The notes below the pieces were generated by a model. It did not search any database. It worked only from the letters and a program-made list of their open reading frames with translations, and was not told the origin of the DNA. A DNA stretch of 63,162 nt, from NCBI GenBank assembly GCA_038496445.1, contig JALMLS010000141.1:1-63162 (forward strand), written 5' to 3'. Shown one piece after another: positions 1 through 11,042 of the stretch (positions are counted from its first letter, which is position 1; each line of letters opens with the position of its first letter). Source of the DNA: Trichosphaerium sp. ATCC 40318. Lineage: Eukaryota > Discosea > Flabellinia > Trichosidae. Position numbers and translations under genes: made by a program.

Positions 1-1519
1 GCCATATAACAAAGATATATGGCATCAAGAGGTACCATGGAGGCAAAGCTGTTTTTGGCAAAAATGGCATTTTTTTTGGTTTTTTTTACCATAAAGTATG
101 ATTGTAGGTAGCTTCATCAAGATCATCTTACGTATATATAGTAAATTATAAGATGATGCCATGATGGTTGGTAATAGGAAACGAAGAATCACACACCATA
201 GATAATAATATATGGGGGCCTGGTGCATCAACGAACGATGTCATCATTTTTGCCCAAAAAGAGCATGAACTCAAAATGCTTCTAAGCCTTCAAATCCAAC
301 CATCATTTTTGTTTTTATATAGGCTTATATAAAGTATATTAAGATGGCATAACAATTAAAGTAAATATTCAGGGGGTATGGTGAATGACACTAAAAATGA
401 AAAAATGGAGAAAATGTCTACATTTTCCTGATTTTGGATCGCATATATGCCACCCCACCAAATAAACTGTATACTTCTTATTATTACTATGTCAAGTACT
501 ATATATCATCAGTCGCCATTGATCCATCATGTTGTTGGCCATGACCATTTTCGAAAACATATGCTATAAAAGGTAAAACATATAAATGTATTAATAACTA
601 TTCATGATGGATAGGTATGATAAAATAGATAAATGCATTGGATTTCTTGAGCAAAATGGCATACATGTATATGCATAAGTGTACTATAGGTGATCATGTA
701 ACTGCGGCCTCCAAGCAAAGATGTGTTCAATTTTTTGCTAAAAAAATCCCATTGGAAAAATCAAAAAAAATCCAAAAATTAAAGAATGGCTCACCAAATC
801 GACATATACTGCTATAAAATCCTACAAACCACCAGTGATCGGGTAATTTATGCCAATGTATAAGGTACAAAAAACGAAATTGGCTTAAGTGATATGATAA
901 GGTATGTGATAATGCATGGTTCAAATTAAATCTCTAACCCCTAATTGGCTCTTAGGGTATAACCCTAATCGGTATTAGTGCTAACTAGGGTTAGGGTTAG
1001 CATGCTATCTAGTATTAGGGCTAGGGTTAGGTTTACAACCCTAATGGTTAATTTAACTTTGTTGCTTTCTAGGGTTAGGGTTAGGTTTGGAACCCTAAGT
1101 AAAATTAGGGTTATAGTAATTGGGTTTAAAATTAAAGAGTATTTTACATACTAATACCAGTAAGTAGAACATTATCATTATGGTGGAGATATGTCAATTT
1201 TTACACAACTTTAAATTATTTTGTGGATTTTTTAATGATATTTGTTTTGATTTATTTAAGGTTAATTTTTTTAGGTATTTTTACCTTATCCATTTATTTT
1301 ACACAATATTATCTTTTCTTTTGGGTATTTATTACTTTTTATTATAAAGTTATTTAACATTACAGCATTTGTATCATTGACAGTGACTAAGTCACCTATG
1401 TTAAAACAAGGCATAAAATTACAACCACAAGCTGCATTATAGGAACACTGCATGAACTACCCACTACAGAAGTACGATCCCAATCTACATACATCAGAAA
1501 CAATTTAGCAATGTTGAGG
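1..1519. other. gene-free AT-rich left end, probably subtelomeric
   Basis: No open frame here looks like a protein and no spliced gene could be traced. The first 920 bases are very AT-rich with many ATGG/CCAT/ATAT words and few CG dinucleotides, unlike the rest of the window, where CG-containing words such as CACGTG, ACGCGT and GTACG are common. The first 23 bases form a small inverted repeat (GCCATATA, 7 nt loop, TATATGGC). From about 1113 to 1519 the sequence is low-complexity T-rich, then becomes the 3' flank of the neighbouring minus-strand gene. Confidence 0.6.
927..1112. repeat. degenerate telomere-like TTAGGG/CCCTAA cluster
   Basis: Within about 185 bases there are roughly ten hexamer-type units in both orientations. 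They include CTAGGGTTAGGGTTAG near 987, GGGCTAGGGTTAGG near 1017, CTAGGGTTAGGGTTAGG near 1070, and several AACCCTAA copies. TTAGGG is the telomere repeat of most amorphean eukaryotes. The copies are interrupted and mixed in orientation, so this is not a functional chromosome terminus but interstitial or subtelomeric sequence. Confidence 0.6.
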
Positions 1520-3073
1520 TTACATACAAATAATATCATCTGCTATCCAGTGCGCTGGATCATTTGAGTACTTGGTTATATCTACGTTTCATTAGCAGGT
1601 CGCATGTTGGATACACTACCTCTTTTTAACAATTTTCCTTGACCATTTGACTCACTTGGCCAAGGCTCTGCAATACCATATTTAACACGATCCACCTAGT
1701 ATAGTTTTCAACTAACAAACTTTTAACAAAATAGTACTTACTACATAGTACGGAACAAAACCAGAAGACTCTGGGTTACCTGGTCGGCTCAAAATAAGCT
1801 CTTCACCTATTGACAAAAGTTAGGAAACATGTATACACGATGTAGACAAGCCTTCATTGGACAGTGAGCCATCCATAGCAAGTAACCTCCAGGTGTCAGG
1901 AATTAGATACCGCAATCTGAATGATTTTAAGTTTATGTTTGTAAGTATTATGCTTTCATTTGCTTGCATAATCAACCCAGAGGCATTGAATGTTACTCCA
2001 TCTATAAATTAATATATAAGCGCATGTACTACTAGGAAAACACATACTGAGCTGCCAAAGGTTGTCAGGAAAAACTGGATCATACAATTCAACAGGAAAT
2101 TCAGAAATGTTGGTAAGCTCTAAGAACTCTGCCTCACCCAAAGGATCACGTGGATTGTAGTTGATACGTGATATTACAATAGGGCCTACCTATGAAATTG
2201 CATTAGATACAAAAACACAGGTTTACAACACAAATACCAGTGGCCCAGAGTTCCTTGCTTGCAATGTCATTGTTTTTTGGAACGGATACTGAATTTCACC
2301 TGTGCTTGTAATGTACCGTCCAAAAGTAACGCCATTAGGTGCAGCCTCACTCCTGAAACCATTGCCAGTCTGCTACACAACCTTTAGCACAATCGCCAAA
2401 ATATTTAACGTACCAAAGTTGGATCGTAAATAAGACCCCATTCTCCACCCAATTCAGTATAAGCAATATCCATTTCTCGACCTGGAGGTACAGAAATACC
2501 TTTTTCTGTTTTACCAGCAAATACTATGTATTCTCCAGGCTCCAATGACACTAAAAACAAAGCGCATTAATTTCTATAGGTATATGTCACGTTTCTTTTT
2601 GCGACTATTTTCCGCGTTAGTGCGTAGTACGCGTATCGCATTTCTTTTTACGCTTGTGGATGGTGTACTTTTTTGCGCACCGCAAAATAAATCGTACCGT
2701 CGTCTATTTCATACGCTGTTCTTCCAATAGCAGATCTGTCCCAGAACGCTGGTGACGGTACTTCCACTTCTGAGATTATCCAACCAAGTAGGCTAATTGT
2801 ACGATTGCTGTTGTTGTAAAGCTCTATGTAATCGTAATTTGGCGCATCAGTATGCGTACTAAGCTATGTAGATCGTTACAGGATAGGGAGTCAAAAAATA
2901 AACTACCTCAGAGACCAAAATGTCTGTTTGGGTGCTTATTGTTGTAGTCCTACTCCAAAATTACGACACAACGACTTTAATTACAACGTATGATGAAAAA
3001 AAACCACGTACGCAAGCGCCACAGTTACGAAGGTGACAGCCGACAATACTATAAGAAGTGATTCGATTGCCAT
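1520..3073 (-). CDS. secreted lamin-tail-domain (LTD) protein
   Basis: A multi-exon gene. Exon 1 encodes a clear signal peptide (MAIESLLIVLSAVTFVTVAL) and ends at a GTACGT donor. Later exons contain an LTD-like beta-sandwich around APNYDYIELYNNSN and ISLLGWIISEVEVPSPAFWD, then LEPGEYIVFAGKTEKG. A second LTD-like module begins GPIVISRINYNPRDPLGEAE and continues FLELTNISEFPVELYD. The C-terminus (ELILSRPGNPESSGFVPYYV, VDRVKYGIAEPWPSESNGQG, then NDPAHWIADD) closely resembles the ends of bacterial CotH/LTD cell-surface proteins, which have INEIMY, LILSR and D.V.Y.D.APWP motifs. I infer an extracellular or wall-associated protein. The last intron (GTAGTG to CGTAG) is needed to reach the stop in frame. 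The exact role is unknown. Confidence 0.72.
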
Positions 3074-3341
3074 CACTCGGAACTACGAGGTCGAATGTGT
3101 CGTTATTCTTTTTTTTTGTTGTTTGTTTGAAAATTGTAGACTTATTGACAAATGAAGTTTGATAAATTGTATTGTTACAACATGACATGTCATTTGATGG
3201 TTGCACAAAATTGACAGTCAGCGTAATAATAAGCCGCTAGTATTATTTTTTTTTGTACAAATAGATTGGAAACAACGGTTTTACTTGTACTTTTACAACT
3301 ATGATACAGTCCCCATCGTCATGAGTCAGATTTTTTTTTTT

Positions 3342-4567
3342 TTAGTATAATGCATTGCGCCTATCATCATCTCCACGCGGTTTACTAATTTTTTCGAGAT
3401 TTTTAGTGATTCTGTCAAGTACTATTGCGTAGTTATTTCGCAAATCTTTGAACGCAAATCTAATATCAATATACTCCTTCTCATCCAACTCATTGATACA
3501 CTGTCTGTAATCCTCAACGCCAGGATATTTGAGAAGCTATGGGTAGATTTTTAGACTCATGTGATGAGGTTAAATAAAATTCAAGCTAAAAATACCTTAG
3601 TTACAAACTTTGCACGTGTCAAGAAGTATTTTGTTATACTATCTAATGAAGTGAACGCGTCATCCTCAGCGCGACCAAGGTCATTAAGAGCCTCTTCCTA
3701 AATAGCCGATCATCAGCAGGGAGAACTACAAAGGGGGGTGATAATCCATACCTGAATACCAACACCAAAGTTGTTGCCATCCTCAATACGAGGGATGTTC
3801 AGGGTAATCCAAGTCTTAATTGCGTTCGAGTTATCGATGTATTGTTGCAACTCCTTCTTTAGCACAACTAAAAGTTGGACAATAATCTACAAAGAAAAAA
3901 AAAAAGAGTTAGACACAAGGCGCCAACGTGAGTACTCTTAATTTTTGTTTTTTGTTTGTTTTTCCAAATTTTCAATAAGTAAAATATAAAAGTGACAAAC
4001 CAAAAACTTTTTATGTGTATCACTTACGCCGTTAGACGGTACGCTAGCAGCGGATCGTGGGGCTGATGTCTCCTTAGCCATCTATATAGAAAATTAAGTC
4101 AAAAACGTCACAAGTCAGGCACATTTGGTCGTAGCAACCACGTACGTCGTCCAATTTACGTTTTTTGCGTGGGTTAGTGTCCATAGCGTCGCTCGAGCCT
4201 CCCTTTACGTCTAAGTCGCCCAGAGTGCAACGAACTTCTCTAAATGGCTTTTGAAGCAATGGTTCGCTCTGTACAGAATATAAAAACGCAAGGATTGGTA
4301 TTATAGACGCTAAAAGCGATCTCCTATATGCCCAAAGTACCTCAATGTATTTGCTAAGCTGCTCTAATTTTTGTGGGAGTACTTCTTGAATGGTTCGTGT
4401 GGCGTTAGTGCCCTTACTTGCCTTATAATCTCCAAGTACATCCTTTTTCTTGTTTGATCTACAGAATATTTGTTAAAACAACCACTAAACAACCCAGTTT
4501 TTGAATAATATAATGTTTTAGCAGCGACTCTGTAGGATGAAATTTGCTCTGGAGCGTACTTTTGCAT
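3342..4567 (-). CDS. PSME3: proteasome activator PA28-gamma (REG-gamma)
   Basis: PA28-gamma forms a heptameric ring that caps the 20S proteasome in the nucleus and stimulates ATP-independent degradation. The hallmark second half is plain: IPRIEDGNNFGVGIQEEA, then ISKYF-like SITKYFLTRAKFVTKLLKYP, VEDYRQCINELDEKEYIDIR and LRNNYAIVLDRITKNLEKI. The protein ends in ...ALY, matching the family C-terminus that docks into the alpha-ring pockets. The N-terminal half has VLPQKLEQLSKYIE (family: FFPKKLLELDSFL) and a basic KKRKLDD insert like the KKRRLDE nuclear localisation signal. Introns include GTACGT at 4143 and GTATGG at 3751. The first-exon donor (GTTGTT) is weak, so the N-terminus is the least certain part. 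It lies head-to-tail with the p62 gene. Confidence 0.9.
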
Positions 4568-4943
4568 CGTTTTCTTTACTACGAATGCTCTTTGCCTCTA
4601 AAATTGAACGTCAAAATTTTCAGCGCGGGAAACTTGTGGACCTGATTACCGTCCAAGCCGAAGCAAAAAGTGTAGCGCCCCCGTCACATCCGTACTACCA
4701 CGCAGCTACTTTTGACGTGTACATTGCCTTGCAGCGTAACTGCGGCTTGCTATAGCCAAGTTTATTGATCCTCTGCCCAGTAGTACTTCTAATGCGATAA
4801 AAAAAACTTTGCACAAAGATTAACGGTCTATTCACGACAATTTAACAGTAGGCGCCTTGTAACGCGTAGGTGCGAGCTGTGGTAGTTTCTCGTTGGGTGT
4901 TGAACAAGAAGGAGTAAATTAGACTAATTTCAACAGAGTAAGT

Positions 4944-7325
4944 TTATTCGATAGCAGCGCACATATGAATCATATTTGATAACACAGACTTGCGTGTAGC
5001 GTTTTTTTCTTTCTTGAGGCTCTTAGAGAGTGACACCTTTTTTGATTTAATTGTTTTTGTTTGTTGCGTCATTGTTACTTGCAATTTGTTTGACTTGGCT
5101 TTCCAGAATATACGTAGTTGCTCTTTCAACCTATAAAAACAATGTGACATTAACACATGTAGCTGGCCTATGTCTTTAACGAACCACAAAAGTTCCTTCT
5201 TTAGGTCTTGCACAGAATCAGCTTCATCTGACTCAGTAGCAGGCTGGCGCACTTCAAATCTGGTGTTTATGGTTATTGCTGCTTTGTTAGCACTTTTAAT
5301 AGGCACCAATACCTATAATAGGAAGTTAGTTGTTATAGATATTTAAAAGCAACTTACATCCTTTAGTGCCGGTGTGTACTCCTTCAAGGATTGTTGACAA
5401 GACTTCCAGTCATCCTGCCATTCCTAGAATCGAGGTTAGAAGCTCAAATTTGTATTTGCGTGCGTCGTCATCTATATTATCGTATAGCGCATGGACAAGG
5501 CCGTGAGGTACAATAACAGCTTCTTCTTGCTCAACGCTCACATCTTCACTATCTTCGTCACGTGCAATGGCTTGTAAATCCGGGTAGTCAGTAGGTCTGC
5601 TTGCAACAGGTTCGTCTTTGACTTCTATCAATACTGGTTGTTTGCTGTCATTATCTTCTTCTTCTTGTTTGGCCTCTTTCTTTGGTGAATCTGTAAAGTA
5701 TCCTGTGGATTTGGTAACAAAGGCCCCTTCACCACTCCTAGTTTCAACTAGTTAGCTCAGATCATAGATAACGCATACACTTCATCAGCTAAGTTCAAAC
5801 TGGCAATAACGTTTGTACTGTGTCTGTTATAAAATCTTATGGAGCCTGGCCTCGCAACTTGCTGGTACTTCTCCTTAACTCGCTCAATATCCAACATGCT
5901 CAAGTCCTGCGGGTAAAAACAATTTAGCGAGCTGCAATTATTTGTGTTATATTTTATGGTGGCTCACGTGCTCAGGTTTTACATCTTCGTCATCATCGTC
6001 TTCGACCATCTCTTCTTTTCCTTTATCTTTTACTAGCTTGGGTTTCCCCTGAGCAAGTTTTCTTTTTTTTGAAGCTTTGTGTTCCTCCTCTTCCCGTTTT
6101 CGCTTTCGCTTGAACAGCCCTTGAATAATGTCCTGCCAAAATACATCGTCTGATATCTATCCCAAATGCATAAGCACTAAACTTGTTTTGCAATGAGCAA
6201 CCTTATCTGGGACAGTTTCTTTGTAAGCAGATTTTATACGTGGATATTTTACAAAAATCAATCTCTTCACATCAGGTGTCAACTTGAGTTGCAATTTTCC
6301 ATTTACAACATTGCCGCCCTTAGAAAATCAATACAAAAAGATACTGCTGTAAGTGCTACATACCGAAAACAACTTGTCCTCAAGTGAGGCCAACTGCACA
6401 GAATCTGGTACTTGCTGTCTAAACGTATCCAATTGCTCCAGCATGTCATTTCTCGAATTCCAAAACTCGCTCTTACTTATAACTCTGTCTCCAACTAATG
6501 TATCATACTCCGATTTGAGCTCTAACCAACAATACTCAACATGTGCACAAATAATAACCCAAAGCTAGTATTTACCTGCGTTGCTTTCAAGTAACTCCTC
6601 CTCATCATCCTCAGGCTTTAGCAGCGTGTCCCCGCGTAATTGTAGACGAAATATAGCGACACCTAATTATCAACAACCGAAGTAGTACGCTATGTACGTA
6701 CTTCGCTCTGCCTCGTCTCCAACACAATTAAACAGAATGAACTTGCCATCTTTTATAGTGACCATTTTGACAGTTGACGATTCGCCACTACCAGGTTTGG
6801 AAAGTAGTACTGTGAAATTCGCAACCAATTAGGAATATTTCTGTAAACAACGTGCGAAATTTTGTTTTTGACACGTACTCTGAGTATTGGGTCGAAGAGT
6901 TTGCATCCGAATTTTGTCGCCTGTCATAAACGCTACACGCCTGTTCGTAACCACCAGAGAGCCTGCACACAGTCTTAAGTGGAGCTACTCAGTGCTCGTG
7001 TCCATAGTGACGCACCTTCTTTTTGCTTTACAGTACATTTGACATGTAATTCAACTATTTCTCCATCAAGTAAATCCAAACGAGGCTTGTTGGTGTCTTT
7101 TTGATGTAATACAGTAGCCTACAGTCTGCTTGAGTAATAAAATCAAGTAGTTATTAGTATACTTCTCTTCCTGCCCAAAACTCTTTTTCGGTTATGACCT
7201 GCGACAGTACGAGCTGTGAGTATTGTTCTTGCAACGCTACAGTTTTTCTACAATTTAGTACCACAATGTACACGTCCTGTACCTGGATCTGAGTGCAAGA
7301 TGGCCTCTTTCGTAGCGTCGTCCAT
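4944..7325 (-). CDS. GTF2H1: TFIIH core subunit p62 (Tfb1), with an extra N-terminal BSD motif
   Basis: This subunit of general transcription and repair factor TFIIH contacts activators and XPC through its PH domain and scaffolds the core. After splicing, the order is as follows. First is an N-terminal BSD-like segment (DPALQEQYSQLVLSQVITEK, EFWAGRE). Next is a PH domain (VKCTVKQKEGSLVVTNRRVA to IKDGKFILFNCVGDEAE). A BSD motif follows (YDTLVGDRVISKSEFWNSR), then a second BSD (LKLTPDVKRLIFVKYPRIKS, DDVFWQDIIQGLFKRK), an acidic and basic linker, LSMLDIERVKEKYQQVARPG, and a C-terminal helical region with WQDDWKSCQQSLKEYTPAL. Human p62 has PH-BSD-BSD, so the first BSD is additional. The start ATG follows an in-frame TAA. 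It shares a 169 bp divergent promoter with Crooked-neck. Confidence 0.85.
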
Positions 7326-7494
7326 TTATTTACATCAAGGGAGTAATGCCAACAATTTTGACGCTTTAGAAAGGTTGTCACTTTTTTTTTTTTTTGGTGA
7401 ATTGTTTTGAAAAGTCGCTAGGACATATTTTAGCTCAGATGATTTTAAACGACGCTAGCATTTGGATTGCTTTTTCTTCTCCGTACTAGCCGCC

Positions 7495-10211
7495 ATGTCT
7501 AACCGTCGCGCGCAATTCATGGAGGTATGATTTCAACTCGTGTATTTTAATGTTTTGTTTATTAGATTACCAACGAAAAGTGTTTTTCACCCCACCACTC
7601 AGTCGGCGACGTAAATACTGACACAACATAGGTCAAAGACAAAACGGCTAGTAAGCTACAGATTACGGCTGAACAGCTGCTTAGAGAGGCTTGGGAACGT
7701 CAAGAGCCTGAACCAGAGCGCCCAAAGCAAACAATAGCCGATGAGGACGAGTTAAAAGAATATGGCATTTCCAAGCGCAGAGAGTTTGAAGACAAGCTTA
7801 GGCTCAATCAATTTGGTATGGCCACTTGGATTAAATACGCTGTTTGGGAAGCAGAACAAGGGTACGCAAATAATTCGTTTAGAACTCTGAGAAAATGGCT
7901 CGCTATACGCGCCTATCGCTATTGTACCCGCTGTGCATCTACTTACGCTTATGTCAGCATGTTTGATCGCTCACGCTCTGTTTTCGAGCGTGCTCTGAAA
8001 ATAGAGTACCAACACATTCCTCTGTGGTTGAGATACGCTGAAATGGAAATGAAAAATAAAAAGGTTAATCACGCAAGAAATGTATGGGATCGGTACGCTG
8101 ACAGATGAAAAATTTAACTTGACATTTGACGTTTTCCTTATTTTATTTCCCCGTTGCTAAAACAATTTCAGTGCCATTACATACCTACCACGTGTGAATC
8201 AGTTTTGGTTAAAATACATTCTCATGGAAGACACCCTCGGAAATTACGCTGGAGTGAGGAAGATATATGAGCGTTGGATGGAATGGGAGCCAGATAAGGT
8301 AATTTTTTTGTTAGCCATTTTTCGAATTTATTTTTCACGACGTTGGAGACATGTATTAAGTTCGATCCGTAGTTTGCATGGCACGCCTACATAAAATTCG
8401 AACAACGTAATGGTGAACTTTCACGTGTGCGTGGTATATACGAACGATACGTTTTGTGCCATCAGTCTGTCTACGCGTTCTTACGATGGGCAAAATGGGA
8501 AGAAAAACAAGGAAACCTTGCAAACGCTAGAGAGGCATTCGAGAGTGCACAAAAATACTTAGGTAAATATTGACGTTGTTTTTTTTTTGTTGTTGTTTGG
8601 TTACTATGCTAGCAGGCTAACAAGTTTACCAGATGAGGAAGCAAATGACCCAGATTTATTCATTGCCTTTGCAGAATTCGAAGAGCGATGCAGAGAGTAT
8701 GACCGTGCTCGCGCAATTTACAAATACGCACTTGATCACGTGCCAAAAGAAGATGCTGAAAAACTTTTCAAAAAATTCGTAAAATTCGAAAAGCAATATG
8801 GTTCTCGTGAAGGTATCGAAGAGGTTATAATGGGAAAGAGAAGGTTTCAATATGAACACGAACTAGCAGAGAATCCTAAGAACTATGACGTGTGGTTTGA
8901 TTACGCACGGTAAGTGTATTTATCAACAACGACGCTCCTGTGAAGCGATCCTGATTCTATTTTTTTCAACGCTTACATAACTATAGACTTGAAGAGGCTT
9001 CCAGCGATCATGACACAGTCCGTGAGGTTTATGAACGTGCTATTGCAAATGTCCCTCCTGGCAGAGAAAAACGCCATTGGAGGCGCTATATCTTTTTGTG
9101 GATAAACTATGCCCTCTTTGAAGAACTTGAAGCCAAGGTAACAACCCAAAAAAAGACTAACAAATCTCCATTTGCTGACTTTAAAAAATAGGAGACTGAA
9201 CGCGCAAGAGCAGTTTACCGTGCATGTATTAATCTCATTCCACACAAGCAATTTTCGTTCTCCAAGATTTGGGTTTTATTCGCCAATTTTGAGGTCAGGC
9301 AACGTGATCTAACAGCAGCCAGGTGCGTATCTATTTCTTTGCTTTTCACAAAAAAGTTTTTGTTTCGCCTTTTTGCTATTATTTTGACTTTCTATAGATC
9401 TATTCTTGGCCACGCAATTGGTATGGCACCATCACAGAAGATATTCCAGACATACGTCGAGCTCGAGCTTCAACTTGGTAATGTTGAGAGAAGTCGTACA
9501 ATATACGAGAAGTATATTGAATGGATGCCAGAAAACTGCAAGGCCTGGAGTGCTTTTGCTAAACTTGAAATAGAGCTAGGCGAAATGGAGCGCGCCAGAG
9601 CCATTTATAGACTGGCTATTGAACAACCGGCCTTGGATATGCCAGAGCTTGTATGGCGTAACTCTATTGACTTTGAGATATCGCAAGGAGAAAACGAGAG
9701 TGCCAGAAGGTTGTACAGAGCGTTGTTAGACCGTACCAAACATGTTCGCGTTTGGTTGAGCTTTGCCAAGTTCGAGCTTGCAATTGGCAACAATGAAGCC
9801 AGTAGAAGCGTTTATAAAGAAGCCTTCAAACAGCTTAAAGATGTACCAGACCAAGAAGAGCGTGTCTTACTTTGGGACAACTGGCGCGAGTTTGAGCATG
9901 ATTATGGTGATGAAGAAACAAAGGTGCGTTATCAAATTGAGTATTCACTCTTTTGTTTGTATTAATACTACTTTGATGATGGATTATTAACTTTTTTGTA
10001 GAAAGAAGTGGAGGACATGCATCCAAAACGTATCATCAAGAAGCGTCCAGTATTCACAGAAGATGGCGAACCTGCTGGCGAAGAAGAATACCCAGACTAT
10101 GTCTTTCCTGATCAAGTCAAAGCCAAACCAACCCTCAAAATTCTCGAAATGGCTAAAAAATGGAAACAAAAGCAAAATGCTGAAAAGCCAGTTGATGCAA
10201 TGGAAGAATAG
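7495..10211 (+). CDS. CRNKL1: pre-mRNA splicing factor Crooked-neck / Clf1
   Basis: This is a HAT-repeat scaffold of the Prp19/NTC complex needed for spliceosome activation. The first exon is [10 protein letters not shown], then [20 protein letters not shown], nearly identical in pattern to the family N-terminus. HAT repeats run through the whole protein, with signatures such as [84 protein letters not shown]-like and [16 protein letters not shown]. The C-terminus ([43 protein letters not shown]) is the usual end. About nine short introns are present. An intron near 7860-7960 removes a stretch that would otherwise encode a non-HAT insertion. Expression is likely constitutive. Confidence 0.95.
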
Positions 10212-10692
10212 AGTATTAAAGTGTATTGATACTTTTGTTGTGCTAAATAAAATACAAAAAAAGCATATTGTAACCACGTGTCTGGGATTTAGCACCCGTT
10301 TGTTCACTTTGTGACGAAACAAAATACTTATAATTGCAAAAGGTTCGAGGTTTGACTGGTGGATTGCCATGGTGGGTGATGCCAATTCGTTTTGTAGATA
10401 GTATGTTGTGTAGCGTTGGTTGTAACCATTTTGAAATTGCCAAGCATTGATTGATAAACAATCACATGTAGGAAGGAAAAGAAAACTGATGACAACCATT
10501 ATTGGATGTGGAATCTACGAGCAAAGTATCTCACTCATATGGATTGTACAAAGTAGCACTCCAAACGTTTTCAAAACTAATAACATCATCGCAGCTGCCA
10601 AAAAAGTGGTGATCGCGTCACATTGTTATCAATTAATGCCTTACCGTTGCTTTGATTTCAAAGCTCCGACAGGTATGTAACGAAGAAATTTA

Positions 10693-10734
10693 AACGAACC
10701 CAGATCGGGAATCTTACCACTAGACCACTGGGAA
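10693..10734 (-). other. truncated tRNA 5'-half-like segment
   Basis: Minus strand reads CCCAGTGGTCTAGTGGTAAG followed by ATTCCCGATCTGGGTTCG. This resembles a D-arm of the Gly/Glu type joined directly to the start of a T-arm. It sits immediately downstream of the other tRNA-like element and shares the CCAGTGGT start, so the two are probably copies of one decayed element. Confidence 0.25.
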
Positions 10735-10740
10735 TTGCTT

Positions 10741-10818
10741 CCACTGGTGGGAATCGAACCCACGTCTCCAGAAAATTTAAGTTGCGATAACACGTTGACT
10801 ACCTTGCACCACTGGTAG
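10741..10818 (-). tRNA. tRNA-like sequence, degenerate or SINE-type relic
   Basis: On the minus strand a perfect T-arm is present (GTGGGTTCGATTCCCAC, containing the pol III box B core GGTTCGATTCC). The 3' end is CCAGTGG and the 5' end is also CCAGTGG, giving an acceptor stem with one central G-G mismatch. I could not fold a proper anticodon stem or a good D-arm, so it is unlikely to be a working tRNA. A tRNA pseudogene or a tRNA-derived short element fits better. Confidence 0.3.
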
Positions 10819-11042
10819 AGAATACAATATTTACCAATGAAGGACTATCACAATTGAGCAACCTTCTTAACCAAGGTTGGTGACTGCCACTGGTTAAGGG
10901 TTAGACTACTACACAAAAAAAACTTAAAAATACTTAAACAACACTTTGGTGGCGTATCAAGTAAAGTGTCACAGACTTTGTAGACGTAGGTGTTTTGCAA
11001 AGTTTATGGAAATGTTACAGTAACTTATGACTTGAAGTGATA

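Larger units (their letters stand above)
10212..11042. other. gene-free interval with tRNA-like relics
   Basis: This interval lies between the 3' ends of two convergent genes (Crooked-neck on plus, tryptophan synthase on minus). No credible coding exon was seen. Small open frames at 10243-10680 show no family resemblance. The only structured content is the pair of tRNA-like segments at 10693-10820. Confidence 0.6.

Noticed and set aside
1-23. Left-end hairpin (GCCATATA...TATATGGC) as a chromosome terminus or replication hairpin
   Set aside because: An 8 bp AT-rich stem is expected by chance in such AT-rich sequence, and no telomere array accompanies it at the edge.
2545-2730. 61-codon plus-strand frame inside the lamin-tail gene
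   Set aside because: Antisense to an LTD exon and an intron. The Arg/Phe-rich sequence has no motif.
4537-4755. 72-codon plus-strand frame over the PA28-gamma first exon
   Set aside because: It overlaps the better-supported minus-strand exon and has no family resemblance.
9987-10499. 170-codon minus-strand open frame
   Set aside because: It is antisense to the last exons and 3' flank of Crooked-neck, has a low-complexity Phe/Leu/Cys-rich composition and no motif. It is a shadow of the real gene.
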